This document shows, one piece after another, positions 9,098 to 20,279 of a stretch of 57,823 nucleotides of DNA. A program made the position numbers and the translations under genes. How positions within the stretch are numbered: the first letter of the stretch is position 1; each line of letters starts with the position of its first letter. Origin of the DNA: Arenicellaceae bacterium (GTDB lineage Bacteria > Pseudomonadota > Gammaproteobacteria > Arenicellales > Arenicellaceae); contig JAQWNC010000023.1 in the NCBI GenBank assembly GCA_029246505.1, forward strand, positions 1 through 57,823. Direction: 5' to 3'. The notes under the pieces were generated by a model, which was given only the letters and a program-made list of their open reading frames with translations, had not been told where the DNA came from and did no database searches.

Positions 9098-10183
9098 CTA
9101 CTCGCTAAACATTCCGCTTAATTCGGAAATCAACTGCTCATCATTATAGTCACTTGAGACAAAAGCATCCCCAATATCCCGCAACAGAATTAGCCTTATT
9201 ACCCCACCTAAAACTTTTTTATCATGCCGCATATGCTTCACGAAAATCTCTGCATTCATATCTATCGGTGGCGCTAACGGAAGTCCGGCTCGTTCTATTA
9301 AACTTTTGGCTCGCTGCGATTTACCTTTTTCCAGCGACCCTGCTCGTTCTGAAAAGGACATCGCCATTAGCATGCCAATAGCTACTGCTTCCCCGTGCAG
9401 CCAGCGGGTGTAGTCGGTCGCGGTTTCAATCGCATGCCCAAACGTATGCCCAAAATTTAGCAATGCTCTTTCACCTTGCTCACGCTCATCTGCGGCAACA
9501 ACCTCAGCCTTATTCACGCAAGAACGCTCTATGGCATAGATAAGAGCATCTGCATCGCGCGATAACAATAATTCAATATTTTCTTCCAGCCAGACGAAGA
9601 ATGGCTCATCCCTGATCAAACCGTACTTAATTACCTCAGCTATACCAGCCGCCAGTTCGCGGTCTTCCAGGCTGGAAAGCGTGTCAACATCAACAATCAC
9701 AGCCTCTGGTTGATAGAACGCGCCAATCATATTCTTGCCGCTGGGATGATTCACTGCGGTTTTACCCCCAACTGACGAATCTACCTGAGCCAACAACGTT
9801 GTTGGTACCTGCAGAAAAGCAATGCCACGTTGATAGCATGCCGCGGCAAAGCCGGCGGTATCTCCGACCACTCCGCCACCAAGCGCGATAAGCAACGTCG
9901 AGCGGTCACATTCTGCGGCAACTAATTGGTCAAAAATACTGCTTAAAATAGTTAAATTCTTATGCTCCTCACCATCAGGCAGTAAAACAGTCGCCTTAAC
10001 GCGATCTTCTAGGCCAGCAACGAGCGCACCCATATAGAGCGGTGCGACCACCTCACTACTAACAATAATCACAGACCGACCTGCAACTATCTTTTGAAGT
10101 AGATCGTCGCTCACAAGCAGGCCACGGCCTATGTAAATCGGGTAGCTGCGCTTACCGAGCCGCACAGCAAGCTCTACGGCCAC
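9098..10183 (-). CDS. aroB: 3-dehydroquinate synthase
   Basis: 361 residues, full length. It is the second enzyme of the shikimate pathway (DAHP to 3-dehydroquinate; NAD and metal dependent). Motifs: [31 protein letters not shown] (NAD and substrate), [19 protein letters not shown], the metal-site [11 protein letters not shown], and a later GEAVAIGM. The start is GTG at 10183: the aroK TAG and this GTG share one G, an overlap that suggests translational coupling with aroK. Trp and chorismate demand is also served by the trp genes at the other end of the window. Confidence 0.97.
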   Translation of the reverse strand: MAVELAVRLGKRSYPIYIGRGLLVSDDLLQKIVAGRSVIIVSSEVVAPLYMGALVAGLEDRVKATVLLPDGEEHKNLTILSSIFDQLVAAECDRSTLLIALGGGVVGDTAGFAAACYQRGIAFLQVPTTLLAQVDSSVGGKTAVNHPSGKNMIGAFYQPEAVIVDVDTLSSLEDRELAAGIAEVIKYGLIRDEPFFVWLEENIELLLSRDADALIYAIERSCVNKAEVVAADEREQGERALLNFGHTFGHAIETATDYTRWLHGEAVAIGMLMAMSFSERAGSLEKGKSQRAKSLIERAGLPLAPPIDMNAEIFVKHMRHDKKVLGGVIRLILLRDIGDAFVSSDYNDEQLISELSGMFSE

Positions 10184-10695
10184 TATATTTCGTCCAGCTT
10201 GGCGATGATCTCTCGAGTGACATACGTAACCGATCGTTCACCCGATATGACCGTAATATCCGCTTCCTGCCGATATAAGGGACCACGAACCGCTGTTAAC
10301 TCCTCCAACGTCGCCCGCGGGTCATCAATATCATTAAGCAATGGCCGATCACGTCGATTTCGAGTCCGCTTTACCTGTGCATCTATCGACGCATCCAAAT
10401 AAACAACCGTGCCAGCACGCCGCAGTAAAATACGATTTTCCTCCATTATAATCGCGCCTCCACCCGTTGCGAGCACAAGATTTTTAAGCTCGCAAAGTTT
10501 TTGAAGTATTTTATTCTCGCGCTTGCGAAAACCTTCTTCACCTTCTATATCAAAAATAGTTGAAATAGAGACGCCAAGCTGTTCTTCCAATGCCTCGTCA
10601 GCATCTACAAAGTCCAAACTAAAATGTTCAGCGAGCTGCTTCCCTACCGTTGTCTTTCCAGCGCCCATAGGGCCAATCAAAACTATATTACGCAT
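10183..10695 (-). CDS. aroK: Shikimate kinase
   Basis: 170 residues, full length for AroK. It phosphorylates shikimate with ATP. Walker A is [17 protein letters not shown] (residues ~5-21). Substrate-binding motifs are [21 protein letters not shown] and LATGGGAI; the LID-region arginine is in RRDRPLL. It is the first gene of the aroK-aroB-pyrF-hemE run and diverges from mrcA across ~350 bases. In Pseudomonas and relatives the pilMNOPQ genes lie between ponA and aroK; here nothing of them remains. Confidence 0.96.
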   Translation of the reverse strand: MRNIVLIGPMGAGKTTVGKQLAEHFSLDFVDADEALEEQLGVSISTIFDIEGEEGFRKRENKILQKLCELKNLVLATGGGAIIMEENRILLRRAGTVVYLDASIDAQVKRTRNRRDRPLLNDIDDPRATLEELTAVRGPLYRQEADITVISGERSVTYVTREIIAKLDEI

Positions 10696-11044
10696 ATATC
10701 AATTAGCAAGGTAGCTACATGAGCCACCAAATCGAAATGTTTTACAAGAGGTTATATTCGTTGTTCTAGCCCAAATTTAGCTTGGGACTGATAATACGGG
10801 GAGTAAGGAAAATCAACAACTCCGTGCGATTATTTTGTACCGATTTCTTAAAAAAACTCAACACAATCGTATTCCTATGGGTTATTAGCTAATTTACCCA
10901 CCCCACGTGCGATGCGATACGGTACAGTATAACAATTGTCAGAATAATCTCCATGAAACCAACAATCTACCTACATTGTATAAGGGTACCTGTAAATAGG
11001 TTAATATAAAACGTTAATATTACTTTATTTAATTTATTTTCCCG
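10696..11044 (+). other. Divergent intergenic region between aroK and mrcA
   Basis: 349 bases with no gene I can support. It must hold the promoters for aroK (minus) and mrcA (plus). The half nearest mrcA is AT-rich (about 10981-11040). A small inverted repeat, CCCAA with TTGGG, sits at about 10770-10786. Two in-frame ATG microframes of under 20 codons have no convincing ribosome binding site. No trace of pilM, pilN, pilO, pilP or pilQ was seen. Confidence 0.6.
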
Positions 11045-13801
11045 TTGACATATTTACCCCTACCTTGGCGCCTGTTGTTTCTGGGCTTGGCATTACTTTC
11101 GTTTGGCACGATTTGTGCGTCAGTGCTGATAACTATATTAGGTAGCGACCTGCCTGAAGTAAGCTCGATTAGAGACTCAAGCCTTGACGTTCCATTACAA
11201 GTGTTTTCCTCGGAAGGCCTATTAATTGCAGAGTTCGGATCAGAACGACGCGAGCCAGTGCCCATTGAGCAAGCGCCTCAAGATTTGATCAATGCGCTAT
11301 TAGCCAGTGAAGACAGCGACTTTTTTGAACACCCAGGAATCGAACTCACAGGGATTATTAGAGCCTTATTGAGTAACGTGACATCTAGCGGCGCATTACA
11401 AGGTGCGAGCACCATCACACAACAAGTAGCACGAAACTTTTTCTTGAGTCCGGAACAAACCTATACACGCAAAATTAAGGAGATTTTACTTGCACTGCAA
11501 CTAGAGCAGAATTTGACGAAAAACGAAATTCTGGAACTTTACGTCAACAAAATATTTTTGGGTCAACGTGCATACGGTTTTGGTGCTGCTGCTAAAATTT
11601 ATTATGGAAAATCTTTGTCTGAATTAAGCCTCGCGCAATCAGCAATGCTTGCAGGACTGCCAAAAGCCCCCTCAAGAGATAATCCAGCAAGCAACCCAGT
11701 TCGTGCCGCGGAACGACGAAATTACGTACTTGGTAGAATGAACGAATTAGGAATGATCGATCAACCATCTTACAACGCTGCCAAAGTCGCCGTGGTCTCC
11801 GCTCAAAAATATCGGCCTAACGTCGAGCTAGATGCTCCATTTGTTGCCGAAATGGTACGCAGCTACTTATTAGATAAATATGGGGAACAAGCTTATTCAA
11901 CCGGATATCGTGTTTACACCACAATTAAAGCAGACCTGCAAATAGCTGCTGATAAAGCGTTGCGCAATGGTTTAATTAACTATGATCGTCGCCATGGGTA
12001 TCGAGGCGCAATCGAGCAACTCGACGAGAACGCCCTCGCGGAGTTAACCCAAATGCTTATAAATCCCAGCGCCGATGAAGAGCTACGTTCGAAACTTCGA
12101 GATCTGCTCATTCGACACCCCGATAGCGGAGAGTTAAAAGTTGCAATCGTTATAGGAACAAACGACGGAATCATCGAGAATGATGCAGCAGGCCCAAACG
12201 TAAAGATTCTGAATCGCAGGGGAGAGCTTATTCAACTGGGATTCGAATCGATAAGCTGGGCCGCGCCTTATTTAGATGACAACCGGGTTGCTAATCGACC
12301 CGAGGTACCCTCGGATGTTTTAGCTCCGGGAGATGTTATATATGTGGTCGAGCCAGATCTACCGATCGAACACCCGGACTATACTAATAGCTGGGCACTT
12401 GGGCAGCTACCTGCAGTCTCTGGCGCACTGATTTCTATGGCCCCCTCCACCGGAGCGATACAGGCTTTAAGCGGTGGCTTTGATTACTATCTCAGCAAAT
12501 ACAACCGGGTTGAACAAGCCCAAAGACAGCCTGGCTCAAATATTAAACCATTTATCTATGCTGCGGCTATAGACCAAGGCTATACCCCAGCCAGCTTGAT
12601 CAGCGGTGCGCCGATAGTTATTCAAGACACGAATCAAGGTACTCTATGGCGACCCGAGAATTATAGTGGCAAGTTTTTTGGCCCGACTCGTATACGGCGG
12701 GCGTTAAGCCTCTCTTTAAATCTGGTGTCGGTAAGAATACTAAGAGCATTAGGTATTCAGCCAACCATCGATTTTCTGGAAAACATCGGTATTAAAAGAG
12801 ATGGGATGCCCAATGGTCTGTCACTGGCACTTGGCGCAGGGACGCTATCACCGATGGATATGGCTGGAGCATACAATGTATTGGCTAATGGCGGTACTCG
12901 GACATCACCCCATATCATCGATTGGATCGAAGATGCACATGGCAATATTATTGAGCAACAAGTGCTAAAAACGGCATGCCGGCACTGCGACGCTTTTTTT
13001 CGCAAAGGAAAGCCAGTAGCTAGCGAGCTCCGCGGTAACCAATCCTTTACCAGTGAACCTTTCGAGGATGGCTTTGAGAAACTAACTATTGGCGCGCCTA
13101 ACGAAGGTCTGGTTGATGCTGAAACCGCTATCGATAGGCTAGCTATTGAAGAACCCGCTGCCCATAAACTAATTAGTGATGACCCGGCTAATGACGAAAT
13201 CCTAAATCCTAATACTTTTTCTATAGTGGAAGTACCGCTCGAACCACTCGTACCGGTAACAGATTTTGGTCAATCACCAATATATAGTTCACAGGCAATG
13301 AACCCAGTAACCAATTATCTGATCACAGACATTATGAAAGACGTGGTTCGGCAAGGCACAGCAACACGCGCACTGCAACTAGGTAGAACCGATTTAGCTG
13401 GAAAAACTGGCACCACAAACGATTTTATAGATGCATGGTTTTCTGGGTTTAACAACCACACTATGACGTCAGTCTGGGTAGGCTTTGACCAGCCAAGGTC
13501 TTTAGGAAATTCCGAATCAGGGGCGCGCGCCGCTCTACCGATTTGGATCGATTTCATGGATACAGCGACTGCTAGCCAGCCAAATACAGTACTGGAAAAG
13601 CCGGATACAATCGTTTCTCGCCAAATAAATAAAACAACGGGGAAGTTAAGTTCCGTGCTCGATCCGAATGCTTTTTTAGAAATATTTGCTGCCAAGACGG
13701 CGCCTAACGAAGCGCCAACTCCCGTACAAACCGATAATACTGGCGCAATTCAACCTAACTTTACCCCGCAAGAATCATCTTCGCAGGCCGATTTATTTTA
13801 A
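11045..13801 (+). CDS. mrcA: Penicillin-binding protein 1A (bifunctional murein synthase)
   Basis: 918 residues, class A PBP. An N-terminal membrane anchor (residues ~7-31) precedes the glycosyltransferase domain with EDSDFFEHPGIE (catalytic Glu), GASTITQQVARN and LYVNKIFLGQRAYGFGAAA. After an OB-like insert, the transpeptidase domain shows S-N-I-K in QPGSNIKPFIYAAA (the SxxK nucleophile), SLN (SxN) and GKTGTTND (KTG). It polymerises and crosslinks peptidoglycan on the periplasmic face. The only usable start is TTG at 11045: a stop lies 15 bases upstream in frame, no ATG precedes the membrane anchor, and no clear Shine-Dalgarno is present. A CRHC pair near residue 650 sits between the second and third transpeptidase motifs. 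Confidence 0.95.
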   Translation: MTYLPLPWRLLFLGLALLSFGTICASVLITILGSDLPEVSSIRDSSLDVPLQVFSSEGLLIAEFGSERREPVPIEQAPQDLINALLASEDSDFFEHPGIELTGIIRALLSNVTSSGALQGASTITQQVARNFFLSPEQTYTRKIKEILLALQLEQNLTKNEILELYVNKIFLGQRAYGFGAAAKIYYGKSLSELSLAQSAMLAGLPKAPSRDNPASNPVRAAERRNYVLGRMNELGMIDQPSYNAAKVAVVSAQKYRPNVELDAPFVAEMVRSYLLDKYGEQAYSTGYRVYTTIKADLQIAADKALRNGLINYDRRHGYRGAIEQLDENALAELTQMLINPSADEELRSKLRDLLIRHPDSGELKVAIVIGTNDGIIENDAAGPNVKILNRRGELIQLGFESISWAAPYLDDNRVANRPEVPSDVLAPGDVIYVVEPDLPIEHPDYTNSWALGQLPAVSGALISMAPSTGAIQALSGGFDYYLSKYNRVEQAQRQPGSNIKPFIYAAAIDQGYTPASLISGAPIVIQDTNQGTLWRPENYSGKFFGPTRIRRALSLSLNLVSVRILRALGIQPTIDFLENIGIKRDGMPNGLSLALGAGTLSPMDMAGAYNVLANGGTRTSPHIIDWIEDAHGNIIEQQVLKTACRHCDAFFRKGKPVASELRGNQSFTSEPFEDGFEKLTIGAPNEGLVDAETAIDRLAIEEPAAHKLISDDPANDEILNPNTFSIVEVPLEPLVPVTDFGQSPIYSSQAMNPVTNYLITDIMKDVVRQGTATRALQLGRTDLAGKTGTTNDFIDAWFSGFNNHTMTSVWVGFDQPRSLGNSESGARAALPIWIDFMDTATASQPNTVLEKPDTIVSRQINKTTGKLSSVLDPNAFLEIFAAKTAPNEAPTPVQTDNTGAIQPNFTPQESSSQADLF

Positions 13802-13880
13802 TCGTCCCTAAGAAGTTTGATGCCAGTGCTTATACCCCTCAGCTAGTCTATTCAGAAAGTTTATAAGCCGATAAATTAAA

Positions 13881-15326
13881 CTAAACCGGGCTTGGGAGGT
13901 CGGTGCTACCCATCAGGTATTTATCGACACTCGCCGCAGCTGAACGCCCTTCAGCTATTGCCCACACAATCAGACTCTGGCCATGCTGCATGTCTCCTGC
14001 TGTAAACACACCATCAACGTTAGTCATCCATTTCTGATCGCGCCAGACGTTACTGCGGTCGGTAAACTTCACACCAAGTTGTTCCAGCATGCCTGGCTTC
14101 TCCGAACCAGTAAAACCCATTGCCAACAACGTTAGATCACATTTCAACGTCGTGCGGCTATGTGGGACCTCATTAAAGGAAATTCGACCGGCATCTCGTA
14201 GAATTTCAACTTTTACCAACTCCAACTCTTTTAGATTACCCTGATCGTCCCCAATAAACTGATTGGTTTGAACCGAAAACTTTCGCTCACCACCTTCTTC
14301 ATGGGCGGAAGCTGTGCGCAGAATAAACGGCCACTGTGGCCAAGGGTTATCCTCGGCTCGCTCCTCAGGTAGACGCGGCATAATCTCAAGCGAAGTAACT
14401 GATGCAGCACCTTGTCGATGTGCGGTGCCAAGACAATCAGCCCCAGTATCACCACCACCGATAATCACCACGTGCTTACCTTTAGCATTTATCACCTCAG
14501 CTTCCGGAATATCATCGCCCATGCAAACGCGGTTCGATTGCGGAAGATAATCCATAGCCTGATAAACGCCCTTCAATTCACGACCGGCTATAGGTAAATC
14601 GCGACGCTCACAAGCACCACCCGTAAGTACTATTGCGTCGAATTCCTTGCGGAGCTCATTAGCATCAATATCAATGCCGATATGACTGTTCGGTTTGAAC
14701 ACCACCCCTTCGGCTCTCATTTGCTCCATTCTGCGATCGAGACGGTTTTTTTCCATCTTAAATTCAGGAATACCGTAACGCATTAAACCGCCGATACGAT
14801 CATCACGCTCAAATAAGGTGACCTCATGGCCTGCGCGCGCTAGTTGTTGAGCCACCGCCATCCCTGCAGGACCAGAACCAATTACGCCCACTTTCTTTCC
14901 GGTCTTATGTTCGGCCAACTCCGGCTCGATCCAACCGTTTTCCCAAGCCTTATCAATGATCGATAACTCGACCGCTTTAATAGTGACTGCTTCATCATTA
15001 ATACCTAGAACACACGAACCTTCACACGGTGCCGGGCATAACGTTCCAGTAAATTCAGGAAAATTATTAGTCGCGTGAAGGCGCTCAATAGCATCCTTCC
15101 ACTGATCACGGTAAACCAGATCATTCCAATCTGGAATCAGATTGCCTAATGGGCAAGCTTGATGGCAGAACGGAATGCCGCAGTCCATGCATCGTGAGGC
15201 CTGAGCCTTTAATGGCTCTATCGGCCATGTCTGCATGACCTGCTTCCAGTCTTGCTTACGCTCTTCTACCGGACGGTAGGCTTGCTTGGCTCTACCGTGC
15301 TCCAGAAACCCAGTTGGTTTACCCAT
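13881..15326 (-). CDS. gltD: Glutamate synthase (NADPH) small subunit
   Basis: About 481 residues. It transfers electrons from NADPH through FAD and two iron-sulfur clusters to GltB for glutamate formation from glutamine and 2-oxoglutarate. Cluster cysteines: [20 protein letters not shown] and [14 protein letters not shown]. Nucleotide motifs: [19 protein letters not shown] (FAD) and [13 protein letters not shown] (NADPH); [19 protein letters not shown] near the end. I chose ATG 15326 because a GGAGG lies 7 bases upstream and MGKPTGFLE is the usual start; a longer in-frame start at 15356 is less likely. The ATG lies inside the end of gltB (8-base overlap), so translation is probably coupled. 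Confidence 0.96.
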   Translation of the reverse strand: MGKPTGFLEHGRAKQAYRPVEERKQDWKQVMQTWPIEPLKAQASRCMDCGIPFCHQACPLGNLIPDWNDLVYRDQWKDAIERLHATNNFPEFTGTLCPAPCEGSCVLGINDEAVTIKAVELSIIDKAWENGWIEPELAEHKTGKKVGVIGSGPAGMAVAQQLARAGHEVTLFERDDRIGGLMRYGIPEFKMEKNRLDRRMEQMRAEGVVFKPNSHIGIDIDANELRKEFDAIVLTGGACERRDLPIAGRELKGVYQAMDYLPQSNRVCMGDDIPEAEVINAKGKHVVIIGGGDTGADCLGTAHRQGAASVTSLEIMPRLPEERAEDNPWPQWPFILRTASAHEEGGERKFSVQTNQFIGDDQGNLKELELVKVEILRDAGRISFNEVPHSRTTLKCDLTLLAMGFTGSEKPGMLEQLGVKFTDRSNVWRDQKWMTNVDGVFTAGDMQHGQSLIVWAIAEGRSAAASVDKYLMGSTDLPSPV

Positions 15327-18300
15327 TTGCCGCCTCCATAATGGCTTCTTCTTCACTTAACCCGCTTTCTTTTCCACGTTTAATCGCATCAAGCACGCGT
15401 TTATATTCAACTGGCATGACCTTAATAAACTTGCTTTGATATTCGTCCCAATTGGTCAGTATGTTTTCTGCAACCGCACTCTGCGTGTATTGTAAATGAT
15501 TGCCAAGCAAGATCTTGACTTGTTCAACGTCCTCGTCAGCTTCTATCGTTTCGAGTTTTACCATGCCCATATTACATCGGGATTCAAAGTCGCCTTCATC
15601 ATCCAACACATAGGCAACTCCGCCAGACATGCCGGCGGCAAAATTACGCCCAGTTTTACCAATGATCACTGTGCAACCACCTGTCATGTACTCACAACCA
15701 TGATCGCCTACACCCTCTACTACCGTATTTACGCCGCTGTTACGCACACAAAAACGTTCGCCGGCAAGGCCGCGGAAGTAGGCCTCACCCTGAGTCGCAC
15801 CATAGAGAACGACATTCCCAACCAACGTATTCTCTTCCGCCACAAAGCTTGAATGTCTCGGTGGATAAACAATGATCTTGCCACCAGACAGCCCCTTGCC
15901 AATATAGTCATTGGCATCACCTTCCAGCGTGAGTGTTACACCTTTGGGCACGAAGGCACCAAAGCTCATGCCCGCCGAACCATAAAAATGAATATTAACC
16001 GTATCAGCAGGCAAACCTTTCCCACCATAACGTTTGGTGATGTGGTAACCCAGAATTGTGCCCGTAGTGCGGTTAGTATTTTTAATCGGCAATATAATGT
16101 CGACTTTCTTTTGTGCTTCCAAAGCATTCTTACAAAGTGGCAGTAGCTGAGTTACATCCAATGATTTTTCCAGTCCATGATCCTGCTTTTTAACACAATA
16201 GGCTTTATCTCCCGGACGTAATTCAGGTTTGTATAAGATGTTTGTAAAATCGAGGCCATCAGCCTTCCAGTGATCAATGGCCTTTTTAGTATCCAGCTTA
16301 TCGACCTGACCTATCATCTCATCGATCGTTCTGAACCCAAGTTTAGCCATGTATTCACGTACTTCCTCGGCTATAAATTTAAAGAAGTTCTCAACGAACT
16401 CTGGCTGGCCACTAAACTTTTTAATTAGTTCTGGATTTTGGGTGGCAACGCCAACCGGGCAGGTATTAAGATGACAAACACGCATCATGATACAACCCAT
16501 AACCACCAATGGTGCAGTTGCGAAACCAAACTCTTCTGCTCCCAATAAAGCGGCCACAACCACATCACGGCCCGTCTTTAACTGGCCATCGGTTTGCACA
16601 ACTATGCGATCACGCAGTCCATTCCGCACGAGCACTTGCTGAGTTTCCGCAACGCCCAATTCCCAAGGCAAGCCTGCATGTTTCAACGAGCTGATCGGCG
16701 ATGCACCGGTACCACCATCGTAACCTGAAATAAGCACCACATCAGAATACGCCTTAGCCACACCTGCAGCTACTGTACCAACACCAACCTCAGCGACTAG
16801 TTTTACATGAACACGTGCTGTTGGATTAGAGTTCTTTAGATCATGGATAAGTTGCGCCAAATCTTCGATCGAATAGATATCATGATGTGGCGGTGGAGAT
16901 ATGAGTTCTACCCATGGTGTAGAATTTCTTACTTCTGCAATCCACGGATACACTTTTGGACCCGGCAACTGACCACCCTCACCCGGCTTGGCACCTTGTG
17001 CCATCTTGATCTGAATATCATCAGCATTGGCCAGATACTCGCTGGTAACACCAAAGCGACCCGAAGCAACTTGCTTGATTGAGCTCCTTCTTAGGTCACC
17101 ATTCTCGTCCGGTATAAATCGGTCAGGGCTTTCACCACCTTCACCGGTATTAGATTTACCACCGATGCGATTCATCGCAATGGCCAAGGTTTCATGAGCC
17201 TGTCTACTAATCGAACCGTAAGACATCGCGCCGGTTGAAAAGCGTTTCATGATGGTTTCTATAGATTCAACTTCATCCAGCGGAATCGGGTAGTTAGCAT
17301 TATTGAACTCGAATAAACCTCGTAAAGTCGCTAGGTTTTCATTCTGGTCATCTACCAAGTGGGTATATTCCTTAAAAATTCTGTACTGCCCCGACCGAGT
17401 TGCGTGCTGTAATTTAAAAACGGTATCGGGATTGAATAGGTGATATTCACCATCACGTCGCCATTGATATTCTCCACCCCAATCCAAGTCTGGTTTTTTG
17501 ACTGCCCGTTCCGGAAACGCAGCGTGATGGCGAATGCTCATTTCTTTGGCTACTGTACCCAGTCCAATTCCTCCGATGCGAGATGCGGTCGAAGTAAAGT
17601 ATTTGTCGACAAAAGATTTATCCAAACCCACAGCTTCAAACACCTGCGCACCACAGTATGACTGCACAGTAGAAATTCCCATCTTGGCCATAATCTTAGT
17701 CAGGCCTTTATTCACCGCCTTGACGTAATTGTATGCCGCAGCCTTTTGGTCTATCGCCGGCAAGCCCCCGTTACTAGCCAGGTCTCCTAACGCCTCAAAA
17801 GCAAGGTAAGGATTAACCGCACCGATACCATAACCCAATAATACGGCGAAGTGATGTACTTCCCTTGGCTCACCCGACTCCAGAATCAAACCTACGCGAG
17901 TGCGCTTACCATTGCGAATCAAATGATGATGCACGCCCGCTGTTGCTAATAGCGCTGGAATAGCTGTCCTATGCTGATCGATTCCACGATCAGACAAAAT
18001 GATATAGCCATACCCTTCTTCTATCGCCTTATCAACCGCGACATAAACTTCTTCCAGAGCCTCATCGAGACCTGCACCAGCATCAGCGACTGGATACAAG
18101 ATCGGGACTATTTTAGATTTAAAACCTGGCAAGGCTATGTCTCGAATCTTTGCTAACTCTTCATTAGTTAGTACCGGGGAATGAAGCTTGATACGACGAC
18201 AGCTTTCTGGAGCCGGCTTTAACAAATTGCCTTCTGGTCCGATGGTAACCCCAACCTGAGTAACCAGTTCTTCACGGATACCATCCAATGGAGGATTGGT

Positions 18301-19875
18301 AACTTGTGCGAATAATTGCTTAAAATAGTCATACAACAAGCGCGAACGGTTTGACAATACGGCCAGTGCTGCATCTGTACCCATCGACCCAGTCGGCTCT
18401 ATACCGTTCGTAGCCATCGGTGCCATTAAGACTCTCAAGTCTTCATGTGTATAACCGAAGGCCTGTTGGCGCTGCAGTAAGGTATCCGCATCAGACCCAT
18501 GAATTTGTTTTGGCTGAGGTAAATTCTCGACTGGCATCAGGTGTTGTTTTAACCACTCTTCATACGGGAATTCATTAATAAACTCCCGCTTCAATTCCTC
18601 ATCGCCAATAATACGTCCCTGTTTAGTATCAACCATAAAGATACGGCCGGGATGCAGGCGACCTTTTTCCTTAATTTTTTCAGGCGCAACATCCAAAACA
18701 CCCACTTCCGACGCCATAATAACCATATCATCCGTAGTGACGTAATAACGAGAAGGTCGTAAACCGTTACGATCAAGCACTGCACCAATCACCTCACCAT
18801 CAGTAAATGCTACCGACGCTGGGCCATCCCACGGCTCCATTAAGCAAGCATGGTATTCGTAAAAAGCTTTCCGCTTCTCATCCATACTTTCATGGCCCGA
18901 CCAGGCCTCTGGAATCATCATTAATACGGCATGCGGTAATGGCCGACCCGCCATATGTAAGAATTCCACAACGTTATCGAAAACCGCGGAGTCACTGCCC
19001 CCTTCAATAGCAATCGGGTACAGCTTTTCTAAATTATCACCAAATAGTTCAGACCCACATAAAGATTCTCGCGCACGCATCCAGTTGCTATTGCCACGAA
19101 CCGTATTAATTTCACCGTTATGCGCAATATATCGAAACGGATGCGCCAATCGCCACTCGGGAAAAGTATTAGTTGAAAAACGTTGATGAACCAGTGCCAT
19201 CGCAGATTCAACATCAGGGTCACAAATATCCGGGAACATCGGCTCGAGCTGTGTGCCGGTTAACATACCTTTATATACAAAGGTACGAGATGACAACGAG
19301 GGAATATAAAAAAGACCTAATTCGGACAGATCTGAATTCCAAATCGCATTCTCAACACGTTTACGAATTACATAAAGCTTACGCTCGAAAACCTCCGCAT
19401 CAAGTTCATTATTCTTGGCAATAAAAATTTGCTTAAAAATTGGCTCAGTTGCTTTAGCCGATGGACCAAGTGGTGCATCATCGATCGGCACATCGCGCCA
19501 ACCTAATAATTTTTGACCCTCTTCTTCAACGATCTGCTCAATAAGCCTCTGACAGAATTTTAACTGCTCGGGATCAACCGGCAAAAACAACAAGCCAGCA
19601 CCGTAGCTATCCGCGTCTGGCAATTCGAATCCAATTTCGGCACAAACACGTTTAAAGAATTTATGCGGTTTTTGTATCAGAATGCCAACACCATCACCGG
19701 TGTTCTCTTCGTTGCCGCAGGCGCCGCGATGTAGCAAGTTTTTAAGAATAGTTAACGCATTGTCAACGATCTCATGGCTTTTCTGACCCTTAATGTTAAC
19801 GACAAACCCGACACCACAAGAGTCGTGCTCAGTTTGCGGATCGTATAAACCTTGTTGCTCTGAAGCTTGCTTCAT
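15319..19875 (-). CDS. gltB: Glutamate synthase (NADPH) large subunit
   Basis: 1518 residues, full length. Domains in order: class II glutamine amidotransferase with the nucleophile Cys20 (HDSCGVGF), exposed after loss of a short 19-residue propeptide; central domain; FMN-binding synthase domain ([46 protein letters not shown]); the 3Fe-4S site [19 protein letters not shown]; and the C-terminal beta-helix glutamate-synthase domain with repeated G-G motifs. It forms the GltBD ammonia-assimilating enzyme in the cytoplasm. The ATG at 19875 precedes [13 protein letters not shown], typical for the family. Confidence 0.98.
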   Translation of the reverse strand: MKQASEQQGLYDPQTEHDSCGVGFVVNIKGQKSHEIVDNALTILKNLLHRGACGNEENTGDGVGILIQKPHKFFKRVCAEIGFELPDADSYGAGLLFLPVDPEQLKFCQRLIEQIVEEEGQKLLGWRDVPIDDAPLGPSAKATEPIFKQIFIAKNNELDAEVFERKLYVIRKRVENAIWNSDLSELGLFYIPSLSSRTFVYKGMLTGTQLEPMFPDICDPDVESAMALVHQRFSTNTFPEWRLAHPFRYIAHNGEINTVRGNSNWMRARESLCGSELFGDNLEKLYPIAIEGGSDSAVFDNVVEFLHMAGRPLPHAVLMMIPEAWSGHESMDEKRKAFYEYHACLMEPWDGPASVAFTDGEVIGAVLDRNGLRPSRYYVTTDDMVIMASEVGVLDVAPEKIKEKGRLHPGRIFMVDTKQGRIIGDEELKREFINEFPYEEWLKQHLMPVENLPQPKQIHGSDADTLLQRQQAFGYTHEDLRVLMAPMATNGIEPTGSMGTDAALAVLSNRSRLLYDYFKQLFAQVTNPPLDGIREELVTQVGVTIGPEGNLLKPAPESCRRIKLHSPVLTNEELAKIRDIALPGFKSKIVPILYPVADAGAGLDEALEEVYVAVDKAIEEGYGYIILSDRGIDQHRTAIPALLATAGVHHHLIRNGKRTRVGLILESGEPREVHHFAVLLGYGIGAVNPYLAFEALGDLASNGGLPAIDQKAAAYNYVKAVNKGLTKIMAKMGISTVQSYCGAQVFEAVGLDKSFVDKYFTSTASRIGGIGLGTVAKEMSIRHHAAFPERAVKKPDLDWGGEYQWRRDGEYHLFNPDTVFKLQHATRSGQYRIFKEYTHLVDDQNENLATLRGLFEFNNANYPIPLDEVESIETIMKRFSTGAMSYGSISRQAHETLAIAMNRIGGKSNTGEGGESPDRFIPDENGDLRRSSIKQVASGRFGVTSEYLANADDIQIKMAQGAKPGEGGQLPGPKVYPWIAEVRNSTPWVELISPPPHHDIYSIEDLAQLIHDLKNSNPTARVHVKLVAEVGVGTVAAGVAKAYSDVVLISGYDGGTGASPISSLKHAGLPWELGVAETQQVLVRNGLRDRIVVQTDGQLKTGRDVVVAALLGAEEFGFATAPLVVMGCIMMRVCHLNTCPVGVATQNPELIKKFSGQPEFVENFFKFIAEEVREYMAKLGFRTIDEMIGQVDKLDTKKAIDHWKADGLDFTNILYKPELRPGDKAYCVKKQDHGLEKSLDVTQLLPLCKNALEAQKKVDIILPIKNTNRTTGTILGYHITKRYGGKGLPADTVNIHFYGSAGMSFGAFVPKGVTLTLEGDANDYIGKGLSGGKIIVYPPRHSSFVAEENTLVGNVVLYGATQGEAYFRGLAGERFCVRNSGVNTVVEGVGDHGCEYMTGGCTVIIGKTGRNFAAGMSGGVAYVLDDEGDFESRCNMGMVKLETIEADEDVEQVKILLGNHLQYTQSAVAENILTNWDEYQSKFIKVMPVEYKRVLDAIKRGKESGLSEEEAIMEAANG

Positions 19876-20279
19876 TCTTAATTTGCTCTGTTGGTATTAT
19901 TACTTGGGAGCCCCGCTGACTTATACCAGGGACAGAAAGTAAGCCAGAAATGCTAGCGGCTCTCTGGTCATTTTTTTACATTCGATGCCCTTTCACCACA
20001 CCCTACGGAAAAAAGGGCAACGAATTATAAAGAAGCAAGCCTTCTATGTCACCACACGGCGCTGAATATTCTTGAAAAACGACAGATCGGGAGAACTAGC
20101 TGTTTTTAGTACATTTCAACATCCACCAATTCACTATGAGATTCCGCAGTAGCATTTATCTAGGTTACCCAAACAGCCGCTGTGCGTACTTTAAAAAAGG
20201 AATTTAAATACGCAAAACACTAGCTTTAACAAGTGCCGTACAGACATCTCAAAAGCCAGTTACAGTTAAGCACTTTCTA
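19876..20279 (-). other. gltB upstream region with an inverted repeat
   Basis: 404 bases between the topA stop and the gltB start. It must contain the gltB promoter. An 8-bp perfect inverted repeat, TGCCCTTT (19986-19993) with AAAGGGCA (20012-20019), has an 18-base spacer and sits about 110 bases upstream of gltB; it could be an operator or an RNA stem. I see no gene and no clear terminator for topA. Confidence 0.45.

Noticed and set aside
10718-10770. Microframes of 16-18 codons between aroK and mrcA
   Set aside because: No ribosome binding site, no composition bias and no leader-type codon runs.
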